Source: JBJXHB01 sp046160725
GTDB taxonomy: Bacteria; Pseudomonadota; Gammaproteobacteria; Burkholderiales; Burkholderiaceae_C
Assembly: GCA_046160725.1 (NCBI GenBank)
Contig: JBJXHB010000524.1
Coordinates: forward strand, 1-6,004
Direction: 5' to 3'
DNA length: 6,004 nucleotides
This document shows positions 5,167 through 6,004 of the stretch, in pieces. Every line of letters begins with the position of its first letter. The stretch's first letter is position 1. A program made the translations under genes and the position numbers. The notes under the pieces are model-generated. The model did no database searches, was not told the origin of the DNA, and saw nothing but the letters and a program-made list of their open reading frames with translations.

Positions 5167-6004
5167 ATGAAGTCCAACCCCTTCGACCAGCCCGGCACGT
5201 TCTTCAAGGGCAACCTGCACACCCACAGCGACACCTCCGACGGCCAGCTGCCGGCCGAGGAGGTGTGCCGCCGCTACCGCGAGCGGGGCTACGACTTCAT
5301 CTGCCTGTCCGACCACTTCCTGCCGGTGTACGACTATCCGGTCACCGATACCCGGCCCTACCGGACCGACAGCTTCACCACCATCCTGGGCGCCGAGGTG
5401 CATGTACCGTCCACCGGCCTGGGCGAGAAGTGGCACCTGCTGGCCAACGGCCTGCCGCTGGACTTCGAGCCCACGCGCGACGGCGAGACCGCGCCCGAGA
5501 TCGCCGCGCGCTGCGCGGCGGCCGGTGCCTTCGTCAGCATCGTGCACCCGGCCTGGTACGCGCTGTCGGTGGACGATGCGCGCACCATCACCGCGGCCCA
5601 CGCCGTCGAGGTCTACAACCACACCTCGGCCGTCAGGACCGACCGCGGCGACGGCACCGTGATGCTGGACCAGCTGCTGGCCCACGACCACCGCATCAAC
5701 GCCCTGGCCTGCGACGACGCGCACTTCGAGGTCGACGATGCCTTCGCCGCCTGGGTGATGGTCAAGGCCCAGGCGCGCGACCCCGATGCGCTGGTGGCGG
5801 CGCTGAAGGCGGGGCACTACTACAGCTCCACCGGCGTCGAGATCCACGACATGCGTTTCGATGGCGACGACCTGGTGGTGGACTGCTCAGCCGCGACCGG
5901 TGTGTTCCTGCAGGGCCGGGGCTCGCGGGCGACCCAGGTGGTGGGCCGCGACCTGACACAGGTGCGCCTGCCCACAGGCAAGCTCGGCAAGCACAGCTTC
6001 ATGC
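5167..6004 (+). CDS. PHP-domain metallohydrolase, CehA/McbA-like, 3' end cut by window edge
   Basis: There are 279 complete codons from ATG 5167 to the edge. PHP enzymes use a cluster of two or three metal ions to hydrolyse phosphoesters, or, in the CehA/McbA group known from carbaryl breakdown, carbamate-type bonds. The ligands are visible in order: GNLHTHSDTSDG (H18, H20, D25), LSDH (D49, H50), GAEVH (E77), VHPAW (H127), EVYNHT (N151 region) and CDDAHF (D184, H186). A second, beta-rich part starts after YYSSTG (about 219) and continues past the edge; the full PHP core is present, so only the tail is missing. No signal peptide is seen, so I infer it is cytoplasmic. It follows the solute-binding protein in one operon. 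A phosphoesterase role cannot be excluded; membership of the PHP superfamily is firm, the CehA/McbA resemblance is moderate and the substrate unknown. Confidence 0.88.
   Translation, partial: MKSNPFDQPGTFFKGNLHTHSDTSDGQLPAEEVCRRYRERGYDFICLSDHFLPVYDYPVTDTRPYRTDSFTTILGAEVHVPSTGLGEKWHLLANGLPLDFEPTRDGETAPEIAARCAAAGAFVSIVHPAWYALSVDDARTITAAHAVEVYNHTSAVRTDRGDGTVMLDQLLAHDHRINALACDDAHFEVDDAFAAWVMVKAQARDPDALVAALKAGHYYSSTGVEIHDMRFDGDDLVVDCSAATGVFLQGRGSRATQVVGRDLTQVRLPTGKLGKHSFM

Noticed and set aside
5092..5847. A 251-codon minus-strand open frame opposite the PHP gene
   Set aside because: It is antisense to all the PHP metal-ligand motifs and has Val/Gly/Arg-rich shadow composition.

Overview
The window is uniformly GC-rich (about two thirds G+C by eye), and GC strongly dominates third codon positions in every real gene. 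Gene density is high and the families present are typical of Gram-negative Proteobacteria: a LysR-type regulator, a family 5 solute-binding protein with a twin-arginine signal, an M20 metallopeptidase and a PHP-domain hydrolase. A betaproteobacterium of the Burkholderiales is my best guess. This is inference, since no rRNA or marker gene is present.

Layout. Two genes on the minus strand occupy the left part. An M20-family metallohydrolase (920-2320) comes first in transcription, followed by a class C beta-lactamase-like serine hydrolase (1-930, running off the left edge). The two overlap by 11 bases, so they are almost certainly one operon. A 196-base divergent gap (2321-2516) follows. To its right, on the plus strand, lie a LysR-type regulator (2517-3398), a 194-base gap with a promoter region and a near-palindromic LysR-type box, a Tat-exported family 5 ABC solute-binding protein (3593-5146), and, 20 bases later, a PHP-domain metallohydrolase resembling the CehA/McbA group (5167 onward, running off the right edge).

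How they may work together. The set reads as a catabolic locus for a small organic compound. The binding protein would capture the substrate in the periplasm, with permease and ATPase genes expected outside the window. Three hydrolases of unrelated folds (M20 amidase/peptidase, PHP metallohydrolase, serine esterase/amidase) could open amide, carbamate or ester bonds, and the LysR protein would sense a pathway compound. The substrate cannot be read from the sequence.

The most interesting non-coding signal is in the two intergenic gaps. The M20/lysR gap holds a 12-base element in two inverted copies, plus a third, looser copy. The gap before the binding-protein gene holds a degenerate fourth copy and a separate GGCAT-N11-ATGCC palindrome that fits the LysR T-N11-A rule. 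No RNA genes, mobile elements, CRISPR arrays or convincing intrinsic terminators were seen. Several very long antisense open frames are high-GC shadows and were left out.
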